Shown piece after piece: positions 1 to 5,958 of a DNA stretch of 6,744 bases. The notes beneath the pieces are model-generated. The model did not search any database, was not told the origin of the DNA, and was given only the letters and a program-made list of their open reading frames with translations. Position numbers and translations under genes: made by a program. The stretch is from the NCBI GenBank assembly GCA_036397875.1, contig DASWIC010000228.1, forward strand, positions 1 through 6,744, given 5' to 3'. The stretch is from SG8-41 sp036397875. GTDB taxonomy: Bacteria; Pseudomonadota; Gammaproteobacteria; Burkholderiales; SG8-41. Numbering within the stretch: the stretch's first letter is position 1; each line of letters opens with the position of its first letter.

Positions 1-1
1 T

Positions 2-235
2 GCGCGGGAGCGCGGTGAAACCCAGGGATTCATGCGGATCCTGGTGGACGCGGAGAGCAAGCTGATACTCGGCGCGGCGCTCCTCGGCATCGAAGCCGAT
101 GAGGCGATTCACTCGATTCTCGACGTGATGTATGCGGGCGCACCCTACACCGTGATCCAGCAAGCGGTGCACATACACCCGACCGTCACGGAGCTGATTC
201 CCACCCTGCTTGCCGATCTCAAGCCTCTGGAGTAA
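2..235 (+). CDS. FAD-dependent pyridine nucleotide-disulphide oxidoreductase, C-terminal end (partial)
   Basis: The reading frame is open from the left edge to a TAA at 233-235, so this is the 3' end of a longer gene; the ATG at 32 is an internal methionine. The 77 visible residues match the dimerisation domain of the glutathione reductase/mercuric reductase-like family. The signs are the GFMRILVDAESKLILGA strand-turn segment, then a helix ending HSILDVMYAGAPYTVIQ, then HIHPTVTELIPTLL. In this family that HP motif supplies the His that works with the FAD/disulphide site of the partner subunit. There is no C-terminal Cys-Cys pair, which argues against a true MerA mercuric reductase. The enzyme would be cytoplasmic, FAD-dependent and homodimeric. 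The substrate cannot be told because the FAD and NAD(P)H domains and the redox-active CxxxxC lie outside the window. Confidence 0.88.
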   Translation, partial: ARERGETQGFMRILVDAESKLILGAALLGIEADEAIHSILDVMYAGAPYTVIQQAVHIHPTVTELIPTLLADLKPLE

Positions 236-249
236 TGGGCTTTCCCATT
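234..249 (+). terminator. Short hairpin at the oxidoreductase stop codon, possible weak terminator
   Basis: AATGGG (234-239), loop CTTT, CCCATT (244-249) form a perfect 6-bp stem that overlaps the TAA stop and is followed by only one further T before G. The stem is short and the T-tract is poor, so this could at best be a weak terminator. Its right arm is also the start of the 52-bp dispersed repeat, so the hairpin may be incidental. Confidence 0.25.
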
Positions 250-295
250 TGTCGCTGGCGGTTCTTGGCGCGACACATCGAGGAAGGTCGAGTCT
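244..295 (+). repeat. Dispersed imperfect 52-bp repeat, copy A
   Basis: This stretch aligns without gaps to 1111-1162, with 38 of 52 positions identical by hand count. The conserved blocks are CCCATTTG (244-251), TTGGCGCGA (265-273) and a TCGA.GAAG.TC.AGTC tail; the 13 nt between the first two blocks are poorly conserved. It lies between the oxidoreductase and the toxin-antitoxin operon and contains no convincing gene. It could be a degenerate interspersed repeat or a shared regulatory sequence. Confidence 0.5.
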
Positions 296-311
296 GAACC
301 GACTTACCAGC

Positions 312-341
312 TTGATCAGCCCGTCCCGAATGCGGTATGAT
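312..341 (+). promoter_or_regulatory. Predicted sigma70-type promoter of the PIN toxin-antitoxin operon
   Basis: TTGATC (312-317) resembles a -35 box (4 of 6). It is followed after 18 nt by TATGAT (336-341), a -10 box with 5 of 6 matches. A start near 348 would give a leader of about 20 nt before the antitoxin ATG at 369. The -10 lies within the inverted repeat at 332-354, as expected for an autorepressed toxin-antitoxin promoter. The spacer is one base longer than ideal and no start site has been measured. Confidence 0.5.
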
Positions 342-354
342 TAATTCATACCGC
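332..354. promoter_or_regulatory. Perfect 9-bp inverted repeat, candidate antitoxin operator
   Basis: GCGGTATGA (332-340), a 5-nt AT-only centre TTAAT, and TCATACCGC (346-354) form a perfect palindrome. It ends 14 nt before the antitoxin start and covers the predicted -10. Ribbon-helix-helix antitoxins, alone or complexed with their toxin, typically repress their own operon by binding such palindromes at the promoter. That this site is bound by the neighbouring antitoxin is an inference from position and symmetry. Confidence 0.65.
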
Positions 355-368
355 GGAACCTGCCGCCC

Positions 369-605
369 ATGGGTAACGTCGTCAAGAAGACTATTTCGCT
401 GCCCGCCGCGCTTGCGCGCGAAGCGGAGGCCTTGGCACGCGCGGAGGGCAAGACGTTGAGCGCGGTGGTTCAGGACGCGCTGCGGCAGGCGCGCATCGAG
501 CGGCGGCTGCAGGAGCTGCGCGGCGTCCAGGGGTTCTGGAGCCGCAAGGCGCGCGACAAAGGCATCCTCACCGAGCAGGACCTCGAGCGCTACCTGGGCG
601 CGTGA
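369..605 (+). CDS. Ribbon-helix-helix-like antitoxin of a PIN toxin-antitoxin pair
   Basis: This 78-residue protein is the probable antitoxin of the downstream PIN toxin. Residues 6-15 (KKTISLPAAL) read as the DNA-contacting beta strand of a CopG/Arc-type ribbon-helix-helix fold. Two helices follow, separated by the GKTLS turn (about residues 16-26 and 31-42). This N-terminal half would dimerise and bind the operator. The charged C-terminal part (about residues 43-78, rich in R, E and Q, ending EQDLERYLGA) would wrap around and block the toxin. The ATG at 369 has only a weak purine stretch upstream (GGAA, 355-358), but it starts precisely at the RHH strand. The stop overlaps the toxin start by 4 nt, implying translational coupling and antitoxin-first synthesis. 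Exact subfamily (VapB-like or other) is not assigned. Confidence 0.8.
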   Translation: MGNVVKKTISLPAALAREAEALARAEGKTLSAVVQDALRQARIERRLQELRGVQGFWSRKARDKGILTEQDLERYLGA

Positions 606-1003
606 AGGTCGTCTTCGATACCAACGTGCTGGTATCGGCGCTGGTATTTGCGGGCGGCCGGGGGGAAGCGGCCCTCCTCCGAGTCGTTGAAGAGCGGGAC
701 CAGCTCTTCTTTTCCAAACCGATCCTCGACGAACTGCTCGGCGTCCTCGCGCGCAAGTTCTCGCGGGACAAGGAAGAGCTATCCCGCGTCGCGCTGCTCC
801 TTTCAGAGCTCGGAGTCACTGTGAGGCCTCGGCAAAAGCTGCGCGTCGTGAACGACGAACCCGATAATCGCGTGCTTGAATGCGCCCTCGCCGGCCATGT
901 GGACGCGATCGTCACCGGAGATCAGGCGCTGCTCGAACTGCGGGAGTTCCACGGCGTGCGGATCATCAGCCTTCGCGAATACCTCGAAGCTGACGAAGCG
1001 TGA
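602..1003 (+). CDS. PIN-domain ribonuclease toxin (putative toxin-antitoxin toxin component, PIN family)
   Basis: This 133-residue protein is a single PIN domain, a Mg2+/Mn2+-dependent endoribonuclease fold; toxins of this type usually cleave tRNA, rRNA or mRNA and halt translation. The acidic active-site set is complete: Asp6 in VVFDTNVLVSALVF, Glu44 in ILDELLGVL, Asp88 in DEPDNRVLECA and Asp107 in IVTGDQALL. The DTN, DNR.LECA and TGD motifs match the family annotated as putative toxin-antitoxin system toxin component, PIN family (TIGR00305-like). The start is a GTG at 602 that overlaps the antitoxin stop (GTGA), so translation should depend on termination of the antitoxin. Length is normal and no damage is visible, so the toxin looks active. 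The RNA target cannot be predicted from sequence. Confidence 0.88.
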   Translation: MKVVFDTNVLVSALVFAGGRGEAALLRVVEERDQLFFSKPILDELLGVLARKFSRDKEELSRVALLLSELGVTVRPRQKLRVVNDEPDNRVLECALAGHVDAIVTGDQALLELREFHGVRIISLREYLEADEA

Positions 1004-1006
1004 ATC

Positions 1007-1046
1007 GCGAGTCGTGGGTAGACAGATATCACCCATCACTCATCAC
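1007..1046 (+). repeat. Composite heptanucleotide repeat element after the PIN toxin
   Basis: Four nt after the toxin stop come two heptamers, GCGAGTC and GTGGGTA (1007-1020). After GACAG there are three more of another family: ATATCAC, CCATCAC, TCATCAC (1026-1046). The same order of a GTGGGTC-like array followed by a YCRTCAC-like array recurs at 6579-6623. Period 7 does not preserve a reading frame, which fits noncoding DNA. Confidence 0.6.
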
Positions 1047-1070
1047 CGGGTTTGAGGTCATCCTTCCGCG

Positions 1071-1098
1071 TTCTGCCTTCTGCCTTCTACCTTCTGCC
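1071..1098 (+). repeat. Tandem heptamer array (TTCTGCC)x4
   Basis: TTCTGCC, TTCTGCC, TTCTACC, TTCTGCC follow each other without gaps, with one substitution in the third unit, and a further TTC follows. The array lies upstream of the molybdenum hydroxylase operon. It is a simple-sequence tract that could expand or contract by slippage. I see no gene between 1004 and 1191; that spacer holds this array, the composite element and copy B of the 52-bp repeat. Confidence 0.75.
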
Positions 1099-1110
1099 TT
1101 CGTAAGCGTG

Positions 1111-1162
1111 CCCATTTGAAGTAGCCGGGGTTTGGCGCGATACTTCGACGAAGCTCAAGTCC
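1111..1162 (+). repeat. Dispersed imperfect 52-bp repeat, copy B
   Basis: This is the partner of the copy at 244-295. CCCATTTG and TTGGCGCGA are identical and equally spaced, and the tail TACTTCGACGAAGCTCAAGTC is similar. This copy also contains a small palindrome, CTTCG-A-CGAAG (1143-1153). It occupies the leader of the iorAB-like operon and overlaps its possible promoter. Confidence 0.5.
1116..1144 (+). promoter_or_regulatory. Possible sigma70-type promoter of the iorAB-like operon
   Basis: TTGAAG (1116-1121) and GATACT (1139-1144) are separated by 17 nt, each matching the consensus at 4 of 6 positions. Initiation near 1151 would give a leader of about 40 nt to the ATG at 1192. The match is modest for GC-rich DNA. 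The main support is position and ideal spacing. Confidence 0.3.
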
Positions 1163-1191
1163 TGCCCCAATTCTCCGAACGGAGCGCCGCG

Positions 1192-1650
1192 ATGATTTCC
1201 CTCGACGTGAATGGCAAAAAAACGCAGGTGGACGTCGACCCGAGCACCCCCCTCCTCTGGGTGCTGCGCGACCACCTGAACCTGACCGGCACCAAGTACG
1301 GTTGCGGCATGGCGCTGTGCGGCGCGTGCACCGTCCACCTCGATGGCGCGCCCACGCGCTCCTGCACTACGGCAGTGGGCGCTGCGGCCGGCAAGGTGAT
1401 CACGACGATCGAGGGCATCGGCACGGGCAGCATCGGCCAAATGGTACAGGCCGCCTGGATAGCGCTCGACGTGCCGCAGTGCGGCTACTGCCAGTCGGGC
1501 CAGATCATGTCCGCGGCCGCGCTGCTCGCCGCCAACAAGAACCCGAGCGACGCCGACATCGACGCCGCGATGACTGGCATTGTCTGCCGCTGCGGCACCT
1601 ACAACGCAATTCGGGCCGCCATCAAGCGCGCGGCCCGGGCACTGGCGTAG
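1192..1650 (+). CDS. iorA: [2Fe-2S] subunit of a molybdenum hydroxylase (isoquinoline 1-oxidoreductase alpha-like)
   Basis: This 152-residue protein is the small iron-sulphur subunit of a xanthine oxidase-family enzyme. It relays electrons from the molybdenum centre of the large subunit to an external acceptor. The N-terminal plant-ferredoxin-like domain carries cluster ligands Cys38, Cys43, Cys46 and Cys58 (CGMALCGACTVHL). The C-terminal four-helix domain carries Cys97, Cys100, Cys132 and Cys134 (QCGYCQSGQI and VCRCGTYNAI). All eight ligands are present and the length is normal for IorA. The ATG at 1192 is preferred over the TTG at 1132 because it has a Shine-Dalgarno sequence GGAG (1181-1184) and begins where family members begin. 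The protein has no signal and would be exported bound to the Tat-targeted large subunit. The symbol marks the family; isoquinoline as substrate is not shown, and aldehydes or other N-heterocycles are equally possible. Confidence 0.92.
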   Translation: MISLDVNGKKTQVDVDPSTPLLWVLRDHLNLTGTKYGCGMALCGACTVHLDGAPTRSCTTAVGAAAGKVITTIEGIGTGSIGQMVQAAWIALDVPQCGYCQSGQIMSAAALLAANKNPSDADIDAAMTGIVCRCGTYNAIRAAIKRAARALA

Positions 1651-1654
1651 GAGG
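1649..1654 (+). promoter_or_regulatory. Consensus Shine-Dalgarno of the large subunit, overlapping the small-subunit stop
   Basis: AGGAGG at 1649-1654 overlaps the TAG stop (1648-1650) of the small subunit and lies 4 nt before the ATG at 1659. It fixes the large-subunit start at 1659 and suggests coupled, balanced synthesis of the two subunits. Confidence 0.8.
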
Positions 1655-1658
1655 ACGC

Positions 1659-3839
1659 ATGGACACCCTCGACATCGTCAACTTGAGCCGGCGCGATTTC
1701 CTCAAGGCTGGCGCCGGCCTCACGCTCGGCCTTGCCGCACCAGCGGCATTCTCCCAGGCGGGCCCGGGCCGGGCGGGTGGCAAGGCCGTCGCCGCCGGCG
1801 TGTTCGAAGCGAACGCCTTCGTCCGCATCGGCAGGGACAGCCAGGTGACCGTCATAGTCAAGCACCTGGAAATGGGCCAGGGCACCTACACCGGGCTGCC
1901 CACGCTCGTCGCCGAGGAGCTCGACGCCGACTGGAGCCAGATCCGCGTCGAGGGGGCGCCGGCGGACGCCAGCCGCTACAACAACCTGTTCTGGGGCCCG
2001 GCGCAGGGCACGGGCGGCAGCACCGCGATCGCGAATTCCTGGGAGCAGCTGCGCGCGGCGGGCGCGACCGCGCGCGCGATGCTCGTCGCCGCCGCCGCGC
2101 AGCGCTGGGGCGTCCAGCCGAACACGATCACGGTGAGCCGCGGCACGGTGCTGCACAAGGCCTCCGGGCGCAAGGCGAGCTTCGGGCAACTCGCCCCGGA
2201 CGCGGGGAAGCAGCTGGTGCCGGCCGAGGTGAAGCTCAAGGACCCGAGGAATTTCGTCTATATCGGCAAGCGGGTTCCGCGCACGGACAGCCGGGCGAAG
2301 TCCACCGGCACCGCGATGTTCACGCAGGACGTGAAGCTTCCCGGCTTGCTGACCGCGGTCGTCGCGCATCCGCCGCGATTCGGCGCCAGGGTGAAATCCT
2401 TCGACGCGGCGAAGGCAAAGGCGGTGAAAGGTGTGACCGACGTGGTGGCAATTCCGCAGGGCGTGGCGGTACTGGCGCCGGACTTCTGGACCGCCAAGAC
2501 CGGCCGCGATGCCCTCACCGTCCAATGGGACGAGACGGACGCGTTCAAGCTCGGCTCGGCCGAAATCATGGCCGAGTACCGAAAGCTCGCGGCGACATTG
2601 GGGCTCTCCGCGCGCAAGGATGGCGATGTCAACCGCGCGCTCGCCGGCGCTGCGAAGACCCTGGAGGCGGCTTTCGAATTCCCCTACCTCGCGCACGCGG
2701 CGATGGAGCCGATGAACTGCGTGGTGAGGCTCGGTGCGAAAGCCTGCGAAGTCTGGAACGGCGAGCAGTTCCAGACCGTGGATCAGGCGGCGGTCGCGGG
2801 CGTGGTGGGGCTGAAGCCCGAGCAGGTGAGCCTGCACATGCTCTACGCCGGCGGCAGCTTCGGCCGCCGCGCCAACCCGCAGTCGGATTACCTCCTCGAG
2901 GCGGCGGCGATCGCGAAGGCGATCAACGGCCGCGCGCCGGTGAAGCTGGTGTGGACGCGCGAGGACGACATGCGCGCGGGCCACTACCGCCCCTTGAATT
3001 ACCACGTGCTCAAGGCGGGGCTCGACGCGCAAGGCAGGATCGTCGCCTGGCATCACCGCATCGTCGGGCAATCCATCCTCACCGGCACCGCGTTCGAGAA
3101 ATCCATGGTCAAGAACGGCATCGATGTCACGTCGGTCGAAGGCGCGAGCACCCTCCCCTACGCCATCCCGAATCTGGGCGTCGAGCTGCATTCGCCCAAA
3201 ATGGGCGTCCCGGTCCAGTGGTGGCGCTCCGTGGGCTCGTCCCATACCGCGTTTTCGACCGAGACCTTCCTCGACGAGCTCGCCGCGGCCGGCGGAAAGG
3301 ATCCGTACGAGCTGCGCCGCACGCTGCTCGGCAAGCACCCGCGCCACAAGGGGGTGCTGGAGCTGGCCGCGCAGAAGGCCGGCTGGGGCAAGCCGCTCGC
3401 GCAGGCGCAGGGCGCGCAGCGGGGCCGGGGCATCGCCGTGCACGAGTCCTTCAACACGTTCGTTGCTCAGGTGGCCGAGGTGACGCTGCGCGACGGTCAG
3501 CTCAAGGTCGACCGCGTGGTGTGCGCGGTGGACTGCGGCGTGGCGGTGAACCCGGCGGTGATCCGCGCGCAGATGGAAAGCGGCATCGTTTACGGGCTGA
3601 CGGCGGCGCTGCACGGCGCGATCACGCTCAAGAACGGCGAGGTCGAGCAGTCGAACTTCCACGACTACGCGCCGCTGCGCATGAACGAGATGCCGCGCGT
3701 CGAGGTGCACATCGTGCCGTCGAACGCGAAGCCGACCGGCGTGGGCGAACCGGCGACACCGGTCATCGCGCCCGCGGTGGCGAATGCGCTCTTCGCCGCC
3801 ACCGGCAAACGGGTGCGCACGCTGCCCATCAAGATCTAG
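1659..3839 (+). CDS. iorB: Molybdopterin-binding subunit of a Tat-exported molybdenum hydroxylase (isoquinoline 1-oxidoreductase beta-like)
   Basis: This 726-residue protein is the catalytic large subunit, which should hold a molybdopterin cytosine dinucleotide cofactor and hydroxylate its substrate with oxygen from water. Residues 10-16 (SRRDFLK) are a textbook twin-arginine motif. A hydrophobic stretch runs to about residue 31 and ends AAFSQA, so the enzyme should be exported folded to the periplasm. Molybdopterin-binding segments follow (LEMGQGTYTGLPTLVAEELD; GTGGSTAIANSWEQLR). Then come an aldehyde oxidase a/b hammerhead region from about 205 (RVPRTDSRAKSTGTAMF), the GGSFGRR motif (398-404), the VQWWRSVGSS segment (Trp521-Trp522-Arg523) and the C-terminal GVGEP motif with the presumed catalytic base Glu697. 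Length is in the family range. It starts 8 nt after the small subunit, on a perfect Shine-Dalgarno. No cytochrome c or XdhC-like chaperone gene is adjacent, unlike many relatives. The substrate is undetermined. Confidence 0.93.
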   Translation: MDTLDIVNLSRRDFLKAGAGLTLGLAAPAAFSQAGPGRAGGKAVAAGVFEANAFVRIGRDSQVTVIVKHLEMGQGTYTGLPTLVAEELDADWSQIRVEGAPADASRYNNLFWGPAQGTGGSTAIANSWEQLRAAGATARAMLVAAAAQRWGVQPNTITVSRGTVLHKASGRKASFGQLAPDAGKQLVPAEVKLKDPRNFVYIGKRVPRTDSRAKSTGTAMFTQDVKLPGLLTAVVAHPPRFGARVKSFDAAKAKAVKGVTDVVAIPQGVAVLAPDFWTAKTGRDALTVQWDETDAFKLGSAEIMAEYRKLAATLGLSARKDGDVNRALAGAAKTLEAAFEFPYLAHAAMEPMNCVVRLGAKACEVWNGEQFQTVDQAAVAGVVGLKPEQVSLHMLYAGGSFGRRANPQSDYLLEAAAIAKAINGRAPVKLVWTREDDMRAGHYRPLNYHVLKAGLDAQGRIVAWHHRIVGQSILTGTAFEKSMVKNGIDVTSVEGASTLPYAIPNLGVELHSPKMGVPVQWWRSVGSSHTAFSTETFLDELAAAGGKDPYELRRTLLGKHPRHKGVLELAAQKAGWGKPLAQAQGAQRGRGIAVHESFNTFVAQVAEVTLRDGQLKVDRVVCAVDCGVAVNPAVIRAQMESGIVYGLTAALHGAITLKNGEVEQSNFHDYAPLRMNEMPRVEVHIVPSNAKPTGVGEPATPVIAPAVANALFAATGKRVRTLPIKI

Positions 3840-3890
3840 TGATGAGTGATTTCATCCCCCCGTCGGCCCATCAGCGGTCAGACGTCAGAC
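3838..3890 (+). repeat. Heptamer arrays in the iorB-ABC exporter junction
   Basis: AGTGATG-AGTGATT (3838-3851) starts inside the iorB stop codon. GTCAGAC-GTCAGAC, two exact copies, follows at 3877-3890. GTGATGAGTGAT (3839-3850) is the exact reverse complement of 1035-1046, so the iorAB pair is flanked by a 12-bp inverted repeat belonging to the heptamer family. The arrays make it unlikely that this stretch encodes the exporter N-terminus. Confidence 0.6.
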
Positions 3891-3918
3891 CTACTGCCGG
3901 CATTGAAGAGGAACGATA

Positions 3919-4020
3919 ATGGGGGAAGTGAGTCACACTTCCCTTCCATGTTCAGCTACCTCCAATCCCGCATCCGCGGAACCGCCAGCCCGGGGCCCGG
4001 TGCGCCGCCGCCCGGGCTGA
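3919..4020 (+). CDS. Possible 33-residue leader ORF overlapping the exporter start
   Basis: An ATG at 3919 has the best Shine-Dalgarno of this junction (GAGG at 3908-3911, 7 nt upstream). It opens a 33-codon frame (MGEVSHTSLPCSATSNPASA at its start) that ends with TGA at 4018-4020. The frame is shifted relative to the exporter and covers its first 24 codons. The peptide has no recognisable family. It could act as a leader whose translation opens the hairpin at 3923-3943, or it could be a chance frame. Confidence 0.25.
   Translation: MGEVSHTSLPCSATSNPASAEPPARGPVRRRPG
3923..3943 (+). promoter_or_regulatory. 8-bp hairpin immediately before the exporter start codon
   Basis: GGGAAGTG (3923-3930), loop AGTCA, CACTTCCC (3936-3943) form a perfect 8-bp stem extendable by G-T pairs. 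It ends 4 nt before the exporter ATG at 3948, where a ribosome binding site would be expected. In mRNA it should hinder direct initiation at 3948. As DNA, the same palindrome could be an operator. No T-run follows, so a terminator is unlikely. Confidence 0.5.
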
Positions 4021-5897
4021 TCGCTTTCTACTGGCACTTCGTGCGCCAGCACCAGGGCTGGTACGCGCTGATGTTCGCCACCAGCCTGGCGGTGGCGCTG
4101 ATCGACACGGTGATTCCCGTGTTCATCGGCAAGCTCGTGTCGCTGATGGAGGCCGTGGACCGCCAGGCGGCCCTCGCGCAGCAATGGCCGCTCCTGCTGG
4201 GCATGGTGGGGCTCGTTCTCATTGTGCGCCCGCTGGTGCTGCTCGCCGACGTCGCGATCCGCCACAACGCGCTGATCCCGGGCGCCACCAGCATGATCCG
4301 CTGGCAGAGCCACTGGCACGTGGTGCGCCAGAGCTGGCCGTTCTTCCAGAACGATTTCGCCGGGCGCATCGCCAACCGCGTGATGCAGACCGCCAATGCG
4401 CTGCGCGAGAGCGTGATGGCCGGCATACGCGCCGTCTGGTACATCGCGGTCTACGGCGTCAGCGCGTTCGTGCTGATGGCCCTCTCGGACTGGCGGCTGG
4501 GCCTGCCCACGCTGCTGTGGTTCCTCGGCTACGCGGTGTTCCTGCACTATTTCGTGCCGCGCATGCGCGACCTCGCGCGCGCCAGCTCGGAGGTGCGCTC
4601 GCACGTGATGGCGCGGGTGGTGGACAGCTACACCAACATCCTGACCGTGAAGCTCTTCGCGCGGCTCGCCGACGAGGACGCCTACGTGCGCGAGGTGATC
4701 GACGAGCACCAGGCCGCAATCGCCGCCCACATGAGGCTCATCTCTCAGTTCATGTTCGCGATGGCGGTGATGAACGCCGCGCTCCTGACCGGCACCGCGG
4801 CCATCGGCATCTGGCTGTGGGCGGAAGGCACGGTGAGCGCGGGCGTGGTGGCCACCGCCCTGCCGCTGGCCTGGCAGATCGCCAACGTCGCGGGGTGGGT
4901 GAGCTGGGAGGTGACCGGCATCTTCGAGAACATCGGCGTGGTGCAGGAAGGCATGCAGACGATCGCCGTGCCGCACAGCGGAGTGGACCGTCCGGGCGCG
5001 CGCGAGCTCGAGGTGCCGCGCGGCGAGATTCGCTATGACAACGTGACCTTCAACTACGGCAGGCGCGACGGTCCGCCCGTGCTCGACCGCCTGAGCCTCG
5101 TGATACGGCCCGGCGAGCGAGTGGGTCTCGTGGGACGCTCGGGCTCCGGCAAGTCAACGCTCGTCAACCTGCTGCTGCGCTTCTTCGACCTGGAGCGCGG
5201 CAGCATCCGCATTGACGGGCAGGACATCGGCCACGTGACGCAGGAAAGCCTGCGCACGGCCATCGGCATGGTGACGCAGGACACTTCGCTCCTGCACCGC
5301 TCGATCGCCGCCAACATCCGCTATGGCCGTCCGCGCGCGACCGACGCGCAGGTGGAAGCGGCGGCGCACAAGGCGCAGGCGCACGAGTTCATCACCGGCC
5401 TCCAGGACTGGCACGGCCGGAAGGGCTACGAAGCCCACGTAGGCGAGCGCGGCGTCAAGCTCTCCGGCGGGCAGCGCCAGCGCGTGGCGATCGCCCGCGT
5501 GATCCTCAAGGACGCGCCCATCCTCGTGCTCGACGAGGCGACCTCCGCGCTCGACAGCGAGGTGGAGCTCGCCATCCAGGAGCAGCTGCTCGGGCTGATG
5601 GAAGGCAAGACCGTGATCGCAATCGCGCACCGGCTGTCCACCATCGCGCGCATGGACCGCCTGATCGTGCTCGACGCCGGCCGCATCGTCGAGCAGGGCG
5701 CGCACGATGAATTGCTGCGGCTGGGCGGCCACTACGAACGGCTCTGGCGCCACCAGTCAGGCGGGTTTCTGGCGCACAACCTGGTCGCGGAGGAAACAGC
5801 GACCGAGCTGCCGGACGAGCCGCCGGTTGACGAATTGCGCGCTGACACCCAGCCCGAGCCGTCGCTTGACGATGCGCCGGCGGTCACACGTACTTGA
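3948..5897 (+). CDS. MsbA-type ABC exporter half-transporter (fused permease and ATPase)
   Basis: This 649-residue inner-membrane protein fuses a type 1 exporter membrane domain to an ATPase domain and should work as a homodimer exporting lipid, drug or another hydrophobic substrate. Hydrophobic segments lie at about 38-60, 85-107, 163-205 (two) and 267-310 (two), giving six membrane spans. The ATPase domain is complete: Walker A GRSGSGKST (396-404, Lys402), Q-loop Gln444, signature LSGGQ (505-509), Walker B with Asp529 and catalytic Glu530 (LVLDEATSALD), and switch His561 (AIAHRLST). A hydrophilic acidic tail of about 45 residues follows (AEETATELPDEPPVDELRAD and onward). I chose the ATG at 3948; an in-frame GTG at 3846 would add 34 residues encoded by repeat DNA. 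No good Shine-Dalgarno precedes 3948 and a hairpin lies there. The gap of 108 nt from iorB allows co-transcription, but a functional link to the hydroxylase is only a guess. Confidence 0.9.
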   Translation: MFSYLQSRIRGTASPGPGAPPPGLIAFYWHFVRQHQGWYALMFATSLAVALIDTVIPVFIGKLVSLMEAVDRQAALAQQWPLLLGMVGLVLIVRPLVLLADVAIRHNALIPGATSMIRWQSHWHVVRQSWPFFQNDFAGRIANRVMQTANALRESVMAGIRAVWYIAVYGVSAFVLMALSDWRLGLPTLLWFLGYAVFLHYFVPRMRDLARASSEVRSHVMARVVDSYTNILTVKLFARLADEDAYVREVIDEHQAAIAAHMRLISQFMFAMAVMNAALLTGTAAIGIWLWAEGTVSAGVVATALPLAWQIANVAGWVSWEVTGIFENIGVVQEGMQTIAVPHSGVDRPGARELEVPRGEIRYDNVTFNYGRRDGPPVLDRLSLVIRPGERVGLVGRSGSGKSTLVNLLLRFFDLERGSIRIDGQDIGHVTQESLRTAIGMVTQDTSLLHRSIAANIRYGRPRATDAQVEAAAHKAQAHEFITGLQDWHGRKGYEAHVGERGVKLSGGQRQRVAIARVILKDAPILVLDEATSALDSEVELAIQEQLLGLMEGKTVIAIAHRLSTIARMDRLIVLDAGRIVEQGAHDELLRLGGHYERLWRHQSGGFLAHNLVAEETATELPDEPPVDELRADTQPEPSLDDAPAVTRT

Positions 5898-5912
5898 AGA
5901 TCGTTGAACCGC

Positions 5913-5933
5913 GTGGGCTGTGGGTCGTGGGTC
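5913..5933 (+). repeat. Tandem heptamer array (GTGGGTC)x3 at the broken end of the toxin gene
   Basis: GTGGGCT, GTGGGTC, GTGGGTC run without gaps 16 nt after the exporter stop. They belong to the same family as 1007-1020 and 6579-6592; GTCGTGGGT is shared exactly by 1011-1019 and 5924-5932. The array occupies the place where the HigB N-terminal codons should be. Confidence 0.65.
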
Positions 5934-5958
5934 GGCCCCCCTCGCCTTAATGCGGCGG

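Noticed and set aside
1071..1098. CRISPR-like array
   Set aside because: The repeat unit is 7 nt with no spacers, so it is a simple tandem tract; no cas genes are present.
1132..1148. Sigma54 (-24/-12) promoter-like sequence TTGGCGCGATACTTCGA
   Set aside because: The -24 half fits, but the nearly invariant GC of the -12 element is replaced by CG, and the other repeat copy fits worse.
1132..1191. TTG start extending the [2Fe-2S] subunit by 20 residues
   Set aside because: The extension lies in the dispersed repeat and has no ribosome binding site, whereas ATG 1192 has GGAG at proper distance and matches the family start.
1302..1658. 119-codon upstream extension of the large-subunit frame
   Set aside because: It overlaps the well-supported small-subunit gene in another frame. 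The Tat signal and a consensus Shine-Dalgarno place the true start at 1659.
1599..3710. 703-codon open frame on the minus strand
   Set aside because: Antisense shadow of iorB, rich in Arg, His and Ala, with no recognisable domain.
1580..3919. Long + strand open frame of 779 codons overlapping iorB
   Set aside because: Its translation is an Arg/Gly/Ala-rich shadow typical of GC-rich DNA, with no family motif; iorB in the other frame has complete motifs.
3846..3947. GTG start extending the ABC exporter by 34 residues
   Set aside because: The extension is encoded by heptamer repeat DNA and contains no membrane or family signature. The hydrophilic N-terminus from Met at 3948 already gives a full-length exporter.
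3933..4976. 347-codon open frame on the minus strand
   Set aside because: Antisense shadow of the exporter membrane domain, very His/Arg-rich and without motifs.
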